The notes under the pieces: model-generated
What the model was told of the DNA's origin: nothing
What the model saw: only the letters and a program-made list of their open reading frames with translations
Databases searched by the model: none
Shown: one piece after another, positions 22,425 through 35,313 of the stretch
Numbering within the stretch: position 1 is the first letter of the stretch
Layout: the number at the start of each line of letters is the position of its first letter
DNA from: Cryptomeria japonica
Lineage: Eukaryota; Streptophyta; Pinopsida; Cupressales; Cupressaceae
Length of the DNA: 64,000 nt
Direction of reading: 5' to 3'
Assembly: GCF_030272615.1 (NCBI RefSeq)
Contig: NC_081413.1
Location: forward strand, 446,132,538 to 446,196,537
Translations under genes and position numbers: made by a program

Positions 22425-23785
22425 TGATGGTATGATGAAAGAATAAGTACTTGATCAACTACAGAGAGTGGGGGTGAATCAGTAGATAGAAAAACTGATA
22501 CAAACTTCACCAATATCAAAAATCAATCTCTTAAAGTAAACTTATAACTAACAATGTAATACCTCTTTCAAGATAAAAACTCATAAGATAAATTGGTTGA
22601 CTATTACAACAATTTAACAGTAAACAACTTATTCATTTCTCAATGCTTCTAGTTATCATGACTTATCAAAATAGTTAAGTAGTTAAGTAAATCAACCATG
22701 AAAACTTAACCACAAAAATATTCACCACTTGACACAAATACTTTTGAGGTGGAAACCAAAATAGGTAAAAACCATGGTGAGATGAGACTCACAAGATAAC
22801 TATCTGAACTCTTCTAAATTTTACCCTATTAGGAGCCTAGCCTGTTAAAGCTTTACAAAAAGTCCTCTTAAGAACTGATCCTATTAGGAATCATCCGATT
22901 AAGGGATTGACTACAAATCCCTTGTTAGAAGCAATACGCTGTAAGGAGTAACCCTGGTAGAGGATTTGAAAATCCAAGCTAATGGGTCACCTTGTTAGAG
23001 GATTTGAATAGCACCAATCTTGTTAGAGCTTACCCGGTTATGAGATTTCAATTCAGTTGTTATTATTATAAAACAACAAGAGTTTGCTGATCTATCTGAA
23101 TAGAACTACAGTTGCTTGATTAGATCCATTTCATTCTCCTATCTGCCTTTACTCAAACTACAGATACATCACTTGGTTAGACAATCACACACTCAACTGA
23201 TCTATGCTCACTCTTTGCCAACTCATTAAACTAAACAACTTCATCGACCTTATAAACAAATCAATCAGGCCAATAACATAACAAAAACCTAATTCTCATA
23301 GAGATTACAAACAAATTGGTTCAAGTATGACCATTGGATTACATAGCAATCTCTGCACATCAATCAAGAAAACCTTGTTCACTCCTTGATCATTGCTTCA
23401 TCAAACTTAGTAACTCATCACGTGCTTTTCATTAGATGCAATACTTTTTCTCATTCCCTAGACAAAAATTTTTACAACAACTTGCCAAAATCTCTTGGAA
23501 TTATCTTCATGCAATAATCATATGTGTCATAATCATTACAGCTCATCATCAGATTGTAAACCAATATAACCAATTCACCAAACTTAATCGGTTAGGGTTT
23601 ATTAAAAACAAGAGGTAGGGTTTACCGGTTACATCAATAGATAAGGTTTACACCAGTTACCAGTTCACTCCACAAGTTCTTCCTACCAGTTTCAGTAACA
23701 ATATTACAAAAATATCATTATTGGTTAATTGATATCAATGACAATATAACATATCATTAATTCAATCTTCATGCAAATACCAACA
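22425..23785 (-). repeat. Copia-B 3' LTR
   Basis: Starts (plus text) TGATGGTATGATG and ends CCAACA; the same length as 28120-29480 and visibly similar throughout. Confidence 0.92.
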
Positions 23786-23787
23786 AT

Positions 23788-23798
23788 CTCCTCCTTTG
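23788..23798 (-). other. Copia-B polypurine tract
   Basis: Minus strand CAAAGGAGGAG just before the 3' LTR start TGTTGG. Confidence 0.7.
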
Positions 23799-24117
23799 AA
23801 ATTGATGGCAATACAAATATTAATACCATTTATTGTTGCGTGATTGTGAATACGAATCTTGGTTTACATTACCAAGTATTCACCATGCTCTCCATGTCTT
23901 CAGCTTGTCATTGGTTCTCCTTCCCATAATCACATAATTCTTCTCCCCCTTTGACAACAATGCCAAATTGAAAGTAAAACATGTAATGTCAAATTTCACT
24001 ATGCATCATCAACAATCTGTAACTTGATGCTTCGCTTGTGGAATAAATCCACTTCTACACCAATCCTTCTGTAAAATTCTACAAGTAGCTCTAGGAATGA
24101 TGTAATCTACATCATAC

Positions 24118-27100
24118 TTAATTGACTTCATGAAGAGGGACAACCCCTAACTGACTTCTAAGATACTCAAAAGTAGTCTTAGGCAGAGGTTTAGTAAAAA
24201 TATTAGCAAGCTGCTCCTTGGTAGAAACATGCTCCAAGATCACATCTTTACTCTGTACTTTTTCCCTCAAGAAATGATACTTCAATTTAATATGCTTGGT
24301 ATACTCATCTTCAACAATAGATTGTGAAGTACAACTTTCCTTCTTACTACTCTAAGAAACAAGTCTTCCTCTAAGAAAAAATCCTCTACCCGTTGTGCTT
24401 TTCCGATCATCAAAGTTTCCTGCCCAATTTGCATCTGTGTACACCTTCAAGTCAAAATTTCCCCCATATGGATACCATAACCCATAATAAACAATACATT
24501 TCAGATATCTAACAATTATTTTGGTTCCAATCAGGTGTGTTTCCTTAGGATTCTTCTGGAATCTAGCAACTATGCCAACTGCATGAGCTATGTCTGGTCT
24601 GTTGTGAACAACATAGTGCAATTTCCCATTCATTGACTTGTATTCCTTCTCATCAACATATTTGAACTCATCTTCCTTAGACAACTTACAACCTATAACC
24701 ATAGGTGTCCCAACTGGTTTACAGTCAATGATGCCCAATGTCTTCAAGACCTCTTTCACATACTTAGACTATGTGACAAAAATACCATTCTTCATTTGTT
24801 GTATTTGCAAGCCTATGAAATTTTATATTTCTCCCACTAAAGACATTTCAAACTTATTTTTCATTTCATCTACAAAATTTTTTCTCATGTCATCATTACC
24901 TCCAAATATGATTTTATCAACAATTACTTCACTGACTAGTATTTTATCTCCTTCAGATTTGAGATAAATATTACTATCATCACTAGTTCTCAAAAATCCT
25001 ATCTTCATCAGATGTGTATGAAGCCTTTATACCATTCTCTCAGTGCCTTCTTTAATCCATATAAATCTTTATGTAATCTGCATACCATGTCTTTCTTATC
25101 ATTCTAAGAATAATCATCTAGTTGCTCAATGTATACTACTTCTTCTAGTATCCCATTCAAAAATGCAGACTTAACATCGATCTAGTATACCTTGAATTTC
25201 TTGTGAACTGAAAATGCAAGTAAAGTTCTGACACCTTCTATTCTTGCCACTGGTGCAAAATTCTCACCATAGTCTTCTCCTTCCTCTTGTGCATAACCTT
25301 TGCAAACCAACCTAGCTTTTTTGTGAGCTACAACACCATCTTAATTCAACTTGTTCCTGAATACCCACTTAGTACCTATCACCTTTTTTTTTTACTGTTC
25401 AGGGTACTAGGGTCCATGTGGTGTTCTTCTCAATTTGATCTAATTCCTCCTCCATAGCTTTAATCCAATGATCATCAACAATTATTGGTTCAATAGTGGA
25501 GATCATGAAGTAATTATCTCTAATTCTTCTTTTGGTTAGTACTCCAACATCCTTATCCCTAAAAGTTTGTTCAGGATTGTGATTCAGTTTCACATATCTT
25601 GGAATAACATGATCATGATCTTTAGGTTCAACTTATTCATTATTGTCATCTTCTTCTAAATTTATCTATTCCAGTTGAACTGGTACATCAATACTTTCTT
25701 TGCCAGCTTCAGATTTCACAATTTCTGGTTCCAAAAACAAAATGCAAGGATCTTCAGCCTTTTTCTCTTAACTAGTTTCCTCTAAGACTTTAGGATTTTC
25801 ATCTACTTGAACATCAACACTCTCAATAATTCTTTGTGTCCATTTGTTAAAACACTTGTAGGCCTTACTCTTGGTGGAATAGCCAAGAAATATACCTTCA
25901 TCACTTTTAGCCTCAAATTTGCTAGTATAATCACCTCTTTTAATAAAACATTTGCTTCCAAATATTCTAAAATAACTAACATCAAGTGATATACCATACC
26001 AATATTTATAAGGAGTCTTGTCCTTACCTCTCTTTACTAGAATCTGGTTCATAGTGTAGACAATTGTGCTGACAACTTCTCTCTAGAAATTTTTTGCTAC
26101 ACCTCCTTGTATCAACATTGTCCTAGCAACTTCAACAATTGACTTGTTGTTTCTCTCTATGATACCATTCTGTTGTGGTGGCCTTGGTGTAGAAAGTTGT
26201 CATTTGATACCATTTTCTTCACAATACCTAGTGAATTCCTCAAAAGAAAATTCACTCCCTTGATCTATCCTCAGACACTTTATCTTCTTACTACTCTTTT
26301 TCTCAGCTAAGGCCTTGAATGCCTTGAACTTACCAAAAGCTTCATTCGTATCCTTCAAGAATGTGACCCACATCATCCTTGAGCAATCACCAGTGAAGAT
26401 CATAAAATATCTATCACCTTGAATATTTTTTGTTCTTATTGGTCCACAAAGATTTGTATGAACCAAATCCAACAAATGTTCCATTGAAAAAGATTTGCTC
26501 TTGAAAGTTGAGGATGTCATCTTTCCCATTGCACAGAGAATTAACCAATTCGTCTAACTAACGCAAACCTCTCACTATCTTGGACTTACTTTAATAATGT
26601 TATCAAAGTTTATATGACAAAATCTCCTATGCCAAAGCCAACTATCATCTATCTTTGCAATTAAATAGTTGTTGACTTTAGGATTAAGGTGAAACAAGTT
26701 ACCTTTAGTTTTCTTCCCGGTTGCAATCAGTTCACCTTTATTGCCATAGATTTTGCACATACAATTTTTAAACTCCAATGGGTATCCTCTATCATTGATT
26801 TGTGCCACACTCAGAAGATTATACTTTAAACCTTAAACCCAATAGACATCATCTACACTACTATTTCCATTATGAGAAATAGTTCCCTTACCTTTAACCA
26901 TCTAGGGTGAGTCATTACCAAATCTTACAACTCCACCATAAAATTCCTTCAGAGAAATAAATTTTCTCTGATCACTGGTCATGTGATCTGAACAACCACT
27001 ATCAATGATCCAATCATCAGATTTATCTATCCTGGATACTAATGCCTTTTGGTCTAACATCTCTTCTTTAATGGCTACAAACACAATGTCTTCATTAGCA

Positions 27101-27420
27101 TCAGTATCATATTTCTCATCAATGATACCACCATCAATAGCAATAAGACAATCTCTTTTGTCTTTACCCTTGTACTTCTTGAATTTCTCTCGTTTGTGCT
27201 CATTATCACCATTAGGATAGTTAGCAGCAATGTGTCCAATCTTGTTGCATGCAAAACATTTCAAAGGTAATTTACCTCTGTATTTACCTATACCTCTAGG
27301 CAACCTCTTGGCCAACAATGCTTCAAGCTCAACTAAATTATCTTCATCATCAGCTTCTCTATTGGATCTGGATTCATAACTGTGAGTGGCATCTCTACTT
27401 TTCCTCATAGATGGGTTAGG
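24118..27420 (-). pseudogene. Copia-B pol: zinc knuckle, PR, INT, RT, RNase H
   Basis: One minus-strand register holds from 27408 to the stop at 24118-24120, interrupted by nonsense codons. The knuckle reads CFACNKIGHIAANY, its last Cys being Tyr. The protease reads WIIDSGCSDHMT. GAG-pre-integrase WLWHRRFCHINFDN and core HTNLCGPIRTK, RIDQGSEF follow. The first catalytic Asp, normally in DDYSR, is changed (GDCSR remains). RT has IVDKIIFGG where the YVDD box should be, so the second Asp is Lys. RNase H reads YTDANWAGNFDDRKST, then jumps from VEDEY straight to TKHI: about 45-50 codons, including the CDN catalytic block, are missing in frame near 24308. It ends EQLANIFTKPLPK. Confidence 0.88.
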
Positions 27421-28075
27421 AACAAAAGCTCTAAATGCATACTCAAATTTTTGTACACTACCATCATAACCATTTAATTAAAAAGTAGTAAGCTTTCCAA
27501 TGATGGAGTCAAGAATTACCTTAGTTTTATCAATGGAATTCAACTCTTGAATAGCTACAACGCAGATAGCATAGACTGGTAGTAGGGTTCTCAGTACCTT
27601 ATTGATCACTGTGGAATCTTCCACTTTACCTCCTTTAATTTTAATTTCACCTACTCTCTTTTATCCTTTGACCATACTACTGGATATTCTCACCTTTAGC
27701 CATCTACATGTCAACAAACTTCTCTCTTAGACTCTCTTCTTTAGCAATCTTATCATGTTCATCACCGCTATAAATCTCTTCAAGTTTTTTCCATACCTCA
27801 TATGCAGTTTCAAGACCATGAACATCTACATACTCTACATCAGACAAAGAACTGATAATAGCCTCCAATGCTTGATGATTTTCTTGTTGCTCTTTCTTCT
27901 GATCATTAGTCAACATCCCAATAGGTGCAACATACTTAGTATCGACATGTTCCTAATACTGGCTTCCCAGACTCTTGATATAAATTTTCATTCTATCACT
28001 CCATATCATGTAGTTTTCTCTATTACTTCGGACCTTCCTTCTTCATCATGATCTGGAAGATATTTACCTCAAGCT
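27421..28075 (-). pseudogene. Copia-B gag (decayed)
   Basis: Minus-strand reading begins with MIWSDRMKIYIKSLGSQ near 28020 and continues through 27916-27704 as DVHGLETAYEVWKKLEEIY, a UBN2/Copia-gag-like block. One stop follows GSQY and the register differs by one base from that of pol, so at least one frameshift lies between 27704 and 27408. The distance from the PBS to the first coding sign is short, as usual for Copia. Confidence 0.75.
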
Positions 28076-28104
28076 GTTAGGATTAGACCTTAGAGGACCT
28101 GATA

Positions 28105-28117
28105 TGCTCTGATACCA
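28105..28117 (-). other. Copia-B primer binding site (tRNA-Met type)
   Basis: Minus strand TGGTATCAGAGCA, two bases from the 5' LTR end. Confidence 0.88.
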
Positions 28118-28119
28118 AT

Positions 28120-29480
28120 TGATGGTATGATGAAAGAATAAGTATCTGGTCAACTACTAAGAGGGGGGATGAATTACTAGATAGAAAAATTGATACAAAC
28201 TTCACCAATCTCAAAAATCAATCTCTCAATGTAAACTTAGAACTAACAATGTAATACCTCTGTCAAGATAAAAACTCATAAGATAAACCGGTTGACTGTT
28301 ACAAAAAATTAACAGTAAACAACTTCTTCATTTCTTAATGCTTTCAGTTATTATGACTTATCAAAATAGTTAAGTAGCTAAGTAAATCAACCATGAAAAC
28401 ATAACCACATAAATATTCACCACTTGACATAAATATTTTTGATGTGGAAACCAAAATAGGTAAAAACCACAGTGAGATGAGACTCACAAGATAACTATCT
28501 GAACTCTTCTAAAGTTCACCTTGTTAGGAGCCTAGCCTATTAAAGCTTTACAAAAAGTCTTGTTAAGAACTAATCTTGTTAGGAATCACCGGGTTAAGAG
28601 ATTGACTACAAATGCCTTGTTAGAAGATATACCTTGTAAGGAGTAACCTTGGTAGAGGATTTGAAAATCCAAGCTAATGGATCACCTTGTTAGAGGATTT
28701 GAATAGCACCAAGCTTGTTAGAGATTACCTAGTTAGGGGATTTCAATTCTGTTGTAATTGTTAGAAAACAATAGGAGTTTTCTGATATATCTGAATAGCA
28801 CTACACTTGTTCGATCAGATCCATTTCATGTTCCTATTTGCCTTTATTCAAACTACAGATACATCATCCGGTTTGGAAACCACACACTCAACTAATCTGT
28901 GCTCACTCTTTTCTAACTTATTAAACTAAACAACTTCATTGACCTTATAAACAAATCAATTAGATTGGTAACATAACAAAAACCTAATTCTCATAGAGAT
29001 TACAAACAAATTGTTTCAAGTATGACCGTTGGATTACATAGAAATCTCAGCATATCAATCAAGAAAACCTTGAATGCTCCTTGATCATCACTTCATTGAA
29101 CTTAGTAGTTCATCACACACTTTGCATTAGATGCAATACATTTTCTCATTCCCTAGACAAAAACTGTTACAACAACTTGCCAAAATCTCTTGGAATCATC
29201 TTCATACAATAATCATATGTGTCATAATCATTACCGCTCATCATCAAATCATAAACCAATATAACCAATTCATCAAACTTAATTAGTTAAGGTTTATAAA
29301 AAAAAATAGGTAGGGTTTACTGGTTACATCAATAGATAAGGTTCAGACTAGTTACTGGTTCACTCCACAAATTCTTCCTACCGGTTTCAATAACAATATT
29401 ATAATAATATCCTTACCAGTTAATTGACATCAATGACAACATAACATATCATTAATGCAATCTTCATGAAAATGCCAACA
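28120..29480 (-). repeat. Copia-B 5' LTR
   Basis: Direct repeat of 22425-23785, next to the PBS. Ends TG and CA are kept. Many substitutions separate the two LTRs, indicating an old insertion. Confidence 0.92.
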
Positions 29481-32400
29481 ATGATCAACACTATCCACTT
29501 GAAGAAATTCTACACTTAGTATTCTCTTCTCTAGCAACCTATAAAGCTCAAAAAAACAAAAAACAAACCAATAACATTTTTTTTTTTGCATTGTATATCA
29601 TTTTATTCAAAACACTGCATCACATATAGTTTCTTTTTTAAATTCATCATATTCATAATTTTTATGGCATAGAGTTTCTGCATTTACATATAACAACATT
29701 AATAAAATAGAGCAACTGTCCAAATTTATCATCCATTTGCATTCAAGATAAACAAGGGTCATCTCCTTTCTTAGATATTCAAACATGAAGTCTTTGAGGT
29801 CCTAAGGTCAATCATTTTCAACATTACCCTATGACAATGTTTTACTTATGGTTGGGTAGTGATTTCACTATTTGAGACTTGTTAATCCCAAATCTATGAA
29901 TTTCTATATCTCAAACACATTAACAAAATATCTAATTCATTCTAGACACCTAGTTGACCATATGACTAGTGAAAAATCTAAAACTCTACTTCATCGCTGC
30001 TATAATTGTCACACCCAAGTAGGTTTAATTACTTACAAGTCAAGGCAATAAAATAAAAAAACAAAATGTTTAAGCCAAATATTCATCTCAAGGCAAAAGA
30101 GCAATTATATATAACTGAAATATCATGCATACAAGTGGGACAAAAATCTTGACTATGGCAACATGCGAGTAACTCCATCAAGGCTATGAATGCCTACTAG
30201 CAATGGAGAAATATTTGAGAAATTACAGTCTATAACCTGGTCAAAGCTCTAAAAGCTTGCTGGAAATGAGATTCTATTCAGGATGCTTTTGAAGTTAGAA
30301 TAATCCACCTAGCTAGTCATATAGGATTCTAAGGATCTTTAGTGAACACAAGAGAAGGAATTAACTCATTTGCATACAAATGAGTAAAATAAGATCAAAG
30401 TTTCAATAATCAATTGGGAAGTTGTTTGCATCTCCATTTGTAAATCCTAGTCACTAAGTGTGTTAATTTGGATGTTTGAAGGAACCGTAAGGATCGATTG
30501 ACCGCTTATCTATGAAATGTTTTGTACCTCCAATTCAATTGGTGTATTATTAAATGCTAAACAAACATAGTCATCCTTTTTTGAATAGGAAATGCATTTT
30601 CATCATGCATATTGCATTAATATAAGTCATATAAAAAATTCATTGTCTCCACATGCATTCTGCAGATCATCATGTCATATAGGTCTGCATACTAGGGGCA
30701 TAGCTGAAAAAAAATCCATAAAAAGTTCTGAAAAAAATGAAAAGAATCATAAAAAGTCTTGAAAAAATCCTAAATATCATATCAACGCAAATTTGGCATT
30801 TCCTGTTTTATTTCTCGCTTTCATGCATCTTTGCTTTACTGTTTGAGATTTGATTGAAATTTTCTTTATGTGTTGTCTTTTAAATTGATTTTCAATTATT
30901 ATTCCCTCTAATTAACTCGAGGAATTCAATCTTGACTAAGAGGAGCAAGGACTAGGGGCATAATGCTTTTCTTTATTTTCTACTTGTAGGAATAATTTCG
31001 ATGATCTGAAAAACATCTCATAAGCTAGGTGTCTGTGATAAGTGCCTTCACATCAAGGTCAAATCACCACACATACCTTGACTCTATTTATTTGTATGCT
31101 ACAGGGAGGTTGGAATCATTTCCTTGTATGTTTTGAGTAAGTTTCTTTATTATGCAATCTGGATGCATGCTTAATCTGTCCTAGGATATGAACGATAAAA
31201 GGGTCATTGTTGACAAGATAATCAATATTGCATATGAAAAGGAAGGAACTCTACTTTGTCTGGTGTGTTTGCATGCTAGTAACATTCAGGTCATCCTAGC
31301 TCTTCATGCCTTGGTGCTTAAGTTCGCTTGGTAGATTAAATAGATGAGACATTCAGGTCATCATGGCTCTGCATGCCTTGGTGCTTATGCTCGCTTGCTA
31401 TATTGTAAAATGCTCGGTGATGATAAATAAGAAAACCAAATCTAGTGACTAAGTTTTAAGTTGCATTCATACTAGAATTTGTGCATTTCAAGTTATTTTC
31501 ACATGATAACATTATTCTCTTCATCCTTTGAATAGGATCTTGAATGAAACAATCATTATTTCTTTGCTAATTTCAGGGTCGAAATCGAACTCTAACGTCA
31601 ATTTTCTAGTCAAATTTTCACAATGTTGACCACTTGACCCTTTCATCTTCACGCCAATCCTCACATCACTTTGTGCTCAAATCTTTTTTGAATCAATTCT
31701 GATCTGAAATTAATTCTTACATTAATTTGCATTCTCATATTATCATCGATAATTCAAATTATTATAATAAAATTGACTTAAATCAATACGATCTAGCTAT
31801 CTTTCAATTTCACTCTTGAGGGGGTATACTCATTACATCAACATTATTAGTGATTAAATCATTGAAAAGTCAAGTTTTTTTTTCAAATCTTCATCTAAAG
31901 TGGAGTAAAAAATATTTTCAAATCAAAGATTAATCGAACTTCAATCAATCTCTAGGGGCATATTAGTTTCATCGCACCAAATAAAGTTGATATTGTCTTC
32001 ATCTGAATCAGTCTCTTAATTGTAATTAGTTTCATTGCATCTCATCAGGTTGGTTATTCATTTAAACCTAATCAAGGGTTTAAAGAGTTTTTTTGACAGT
32101 GATCACACACTCAATCTTCAAATAGGTGTTCAGTTTCATCACATCAAATCTAGTTGGACATTCTGTTTTGCTAATCGGTTCTTGTTCAATCAAGTTCATA
32201 ATTAATTTTATCTCTTCACTCAATGAATTTTTATTCAATCAATTTCTAGATCAATGCTCGTTTCTTGATCCATCGAGTTTAAAATCGGTATCTCATTCTT
32301 CATCGATCCTAGTTCAACAAGTTTGGGATTGGTATCACTTTAATCAATATGTTCAGTTTCATCGCTTCAAATCAAGCTGAACATCTCGCTCTTCATCAGT

Positions 32401-32494
32401 TTGTGATCCATCAAGTTCATAACTAATATCTCTTTGACTTCAACTATTCTTTGAATCAATGTGTTGCTCACACATTAATTCAAAGAGGGGCAAA
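29481..32494 (+). other. Gypsy-A 3' region downstream of integrase
   Basis: After a short integrase tail (about 29481-29560) no coding frame is seen. The part from about 30600 to 32494 is homologous, in reverse, to Gypsy-E 45700-48240. It holds a 67-bp tandem pair (31282-31348 and 31349-31415) built on ACATTCAGGTCATC and CATGCCTTGGTGCTTA, which I do not see in Gypsy-E. The 3' end is a PPT. Confidence 0.65.
32482..32494 (+). other. Gypsy-A polypurine tract
   Basis: AAAGAGGGGCAAA directly before the 3' LTR TGTAATACCC; the same tract occurs in Gypsy-E (45700-45712, minus). Confidence 0.8.
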
Positions 32495-33665
32495 TGTAAT
32501 ACCCTAAAAATGGTCACCTAAACCATGGGCCCCTAATCTTGACTACATCACCAAGATCCTAACCAAAGGCAATTAAATTAATGTTGAGCACCTAATTAAT
32601 TAATTCCTCAATTACCAATGTCACAAGGAAAATAAGTCATTCTAAATTAATTAAATATTTATTTAATTAATTAATCATTCCAAGTAAATCAGTTTAATCA
32701 ATTATCCTATTTATTTAATTAAATATCCTCGCATATTCAATTAATAAATCAATTTCCCATTTAAATCATCAAAAAGGAATGAATTTACAAAAATGGAATT
32801 AAATTGAGAAAATAAATGAACTTGAGATATTTTTTTTCTAAAATTGAGACAACTTGAGAAATCTTAGAAAAGAAAGAAAAGCAATAAAATTGAATAAATC
32901 ATTTTCTTTAAAAATAAAACTCAAAGAAAATATTGAGGAAAGAAGTTTAGTTGCATTCAAGAGGATTTTTCTAAATAAAGATGTTGAGCAAATAAGAGGA
33001 ATGTGCATGGAATCAACTAATTTTAGCTCCAATGCAAACTCAGACTTATAATCTCAATGCATTCAATCAAGCTTTAATTCGAATTTACCTCGAGATAAAC
33101 TCAATCTAATCTTCTTTGAAACTAAATCAAAGCATCCAATTATTTCAATTCACCTAGATTGTGCTTTCTCTTGAGGAATCTCAACCACTCGTCATTAGTC
33201 AATCTTGACCGTTCGCCTCTCTTTGGATTCTCTATAAATTCAACCTTTCATCTCCATTCAAGACACCCTAGAGATTTATTGTTATTATGCAGTTTTTGCT
33301 CTAGAGTCATTGAGAATATTGTGCTTTCAGATTATTGCATCTTAGCTTTTTGCATATTTAGTTTAATAATTCATAGCTTAATCTTGCATATCTAGCTTAA
33401 TCTTACATATCTAGATTAATCTTGCATCCATTTAGCTTAATCTTGTTCTCATATAGATTAAATCATTCGTCTTGGTGTAGTCTAGTCACTGGTATTGCTT
33501 AGATAAATGTCAGAGCAAGTCTATACTCACATATTTTAGAAGGAAATAGATAAATTTATTATGGTTTTTATATTCATTGATTATATTTGTATAACCATGC
33601 ATGCAATGATTTATTGAAGTGTTTGTTCCTTACAGCTTGCAGATTACCACTTTTTCACACACACA
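32495..33665 (+). repeat. Gypsy-A 3' LTR
   Basis: Full-length partner of 2422-3573 with an intact TG start, TATA box at 33233-33240 and a CACACACACA end. Followed by the probable TSD AAACT. Confidence 0.9.
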
Positions 33666-33790
33666 AAACTTAACCTCTAAATCATGTAAAATATTATCTT
33701 TGAGTACAAAATTTGAAAATTAAAATGCCTACATATTATATTTAAGAACACAAATCACAAAAGTCGTGTAAGGAGTTCGGTTCACCAAAA
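33666..33790 (-). other. Gypsy-D leader and primer binding site
   Basis: On the minus strand the PBS TGGTGAACCGAACTCC (33772-33787) lies three bases from an ATTACA LTR end at 33791. It is a familiar plant Gypsy PBS type. The leader runs left and is cut by Gypsy-A, to resume at 2421. Confidence 0.5.
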
Positions 33791-34090
33791 TGTAATGGTG
33801 AAAATTAGGGTTTCACCAATTAAGGTAACAAAACCACTATTTTTTCTTAAGAGACCATTTCATTGAAAGATAGATGGACCTAATAGATCTAGGCTTAATC
33901 CTTCTTGTTAGGATCCTTTGGTTAGGGATATTTTCTCTTTGTCATTTATCTATCTTATACTTTAAGTTATATTTTATGTATATATTGTAAAGATGCTTGA
34001 GAGTAGTTTCAAATTCTAGATTTTAAGAGATCTTATAATTTTTCAGACAGTCAAATTTCAGTAATCCAAATTTCAGTAATCAGTGGGCTT
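33791..34090 (-). repeat. Probable Gypsy-D 5' LTR (right limit unknown)
   Basis: Begins with TGTAATGG in plus text (an LTR end on the minus strand) beside the D PBS. The upstream LTR edge could not be found, because the sequence passes into pyrimidine-rich simple repeats. No matching second LTR is visible in the window. Confidence 0.35.
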
Positions 34091-34495
34091 ATATCATCAT
34101 TCACTTGCTATCTCTCTATCTCACGCTCTTTGTCTCCCCTAAGCTCTAGACCTATCTATTTTCCTATCTCTCTCCTCCTCCCTTCACCTCTCTCTATCTC
34201 ACTCTCTCCTCTCTCCCCAATCTCTAAATCTTATAATTTCTTACTTAATCAAATTTCAATAATCACTAAGCTTTTATTATTACTCTCTCTCTCTCTATTT
34301 CACTCACTTTATCTTCCTCCATCTCTATACCTATCTCTTTTCCCATCACTCCCACTTTCCCCTTCTCTCCCTTGTCTATCTATCTCATTCCCTCCTCTCC
34401 TTCAATATTTAAACCTATCTCTCTCACCATTCTTTGTATCTCTCGTCTATTCTCTAAACACATGACATACATTCTCTCCTCTCTCTCCCCCTCCC

Positions 34496-34572
<77 letters not shown>

Positions 34573-34763
34573 TACACACACTTCCTCCCTCCCCCCTTCT
34601 CTCTCTATTTTTCTTTATCTCAAACTTTATCTCCCCTGACCTTCTATCTATCTCATTCCCTCCTCTCCTTCAATATTTAAACCTATCTCTCTCACCATTC
34701 TTTGTATCTCTCGTCTATTCTCTAAACACATGACATACATTCTCTCCTCTCTCTCCCCCTCCC

Positions 34764-34818
<55 letters not shown>

Positions 34819-35070
34819 GACATACACACACTTCCTCCCTCCCCCCTTCTCTCTCTATTTTTCTTTATCTCAAACTTTATCTCCCCTGACCTTCTCTCTA
34901 CCTATGTCTCTTTTCATCACTTTCTATTTTTAACTCCCCTAACTCTCTACCTTCTCCCCTTCCTACTACTATCTCTCTCTCTACCTTTCCATCCCTTTCT
35001 CTACCTTCCTCCCTCCTTCCCTCTTCACACTCTCTCTAACTACTTGTCTTTATCTACCCTCCCTCTCTTT
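34091..35070. repeat. Pyrimidine-rich low-complexity tract with (CT)n/(CA)n and tandem duplication
   Basis: Nearly 1 kb of C/T-rich plus strand. A block of about 268 bp starting near 34376 is repeated from about 34644 to 34895, each copy with the same order: unique start, (CT)n, (CA)n, ACATACACACACTTCC, then a pyrimidine tail. The copies differ mainly in (CT)n and (CA)n length. The long ORFs here are simple-repeat artefacts. Confidence 0.9.
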
Positions 35071-35072
35071 GA

Positions 35073-35313
35073 ATACCATATGGGTTCCTAAGGGGCCATA
35101 TATGTGTTAGAACAACATATGACCACTTAGGACACCATATGACACATTAGGACATTATATTGTCCTAAGGGGTCATATGGTCTCCTAAGGGGGCATATAG
35201 GGTCTTAAAGGTCCACACATGTCTTAGAACACCATATGACCCCTTAGGACACCATATGACCCATTACAACATCATATAGTCCTAAGGGGTCCTTTGGTAT
35301 CCTAAGGGGTCAA
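35073..35313. repeat. Palindromic module array (CATATGACCCCTTAGGACAC type)
   Basis: About 20-nt modules of the form CATATGACCCCTTAGGACAC occur in both orientations. Two units of about 110-120 bp each hold two forward modules followed by two inverted ones, so each unit can fold on itself. The LTR-S2 start is directly adjacent at 35314. Confidence 0.8.

Larger units (their letters stand above)
22425..29480 (-). mobile_element. Copia-B: Ty1/Copia retrotransposon
   Basis: Direct LTRs at 22425-23785 and 28120-29480 (1,361 bp each) bound a minus-strand gag-pol with PBS and PPT. Domain order is gag, zinc knuckle, protease, integrase, RT, RNase H, that is, Copia. It sits at the 3' end of the Gypsy-A integrase. 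The flanking pentamers CCAAT and ATGAT do not match, so the TSD is lost or an end was altered. The pol reading register is continuous but has many stops, and part of RNase H is deleted, so the copy is inactive. Confidence 0.92.
2422..33665 (+). mobile_element. Gypsy-A: Tat-lineage LTR retrotransposon with nested insertions
   Basis: The LTRs at 2422-3573 and 32495-33665 are in direct orientation, followed by a PBS and preceded by a purine tract respectively. The flanks GAACT (2417-2421) and AAACT (33666-33670) are a probable 5-bp target duplication with one substitution. Coding order is gag, protease, G-patch-like, RT, RNase H, second RNase H, integrase, which is the plant Tat (Ogre/Retand-type) arrangement. 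Three insertions (8681-13080, 14493-19352, 22425-29480) inflate it to 31.2 kb; without them it is about 15 kb. All coding parts carry stops and frameshifts, and the RT active site is changed, so the copy is dead. It interrupts the leader of older element D. Confidence 0.88.

Noticed and set aside
34130-34933. Three long Ser/Leu/His-Thr-rich ORFs
   Set aside because: They are translations of (CT)n, (CA)n and pyrimidine-rich DNA.
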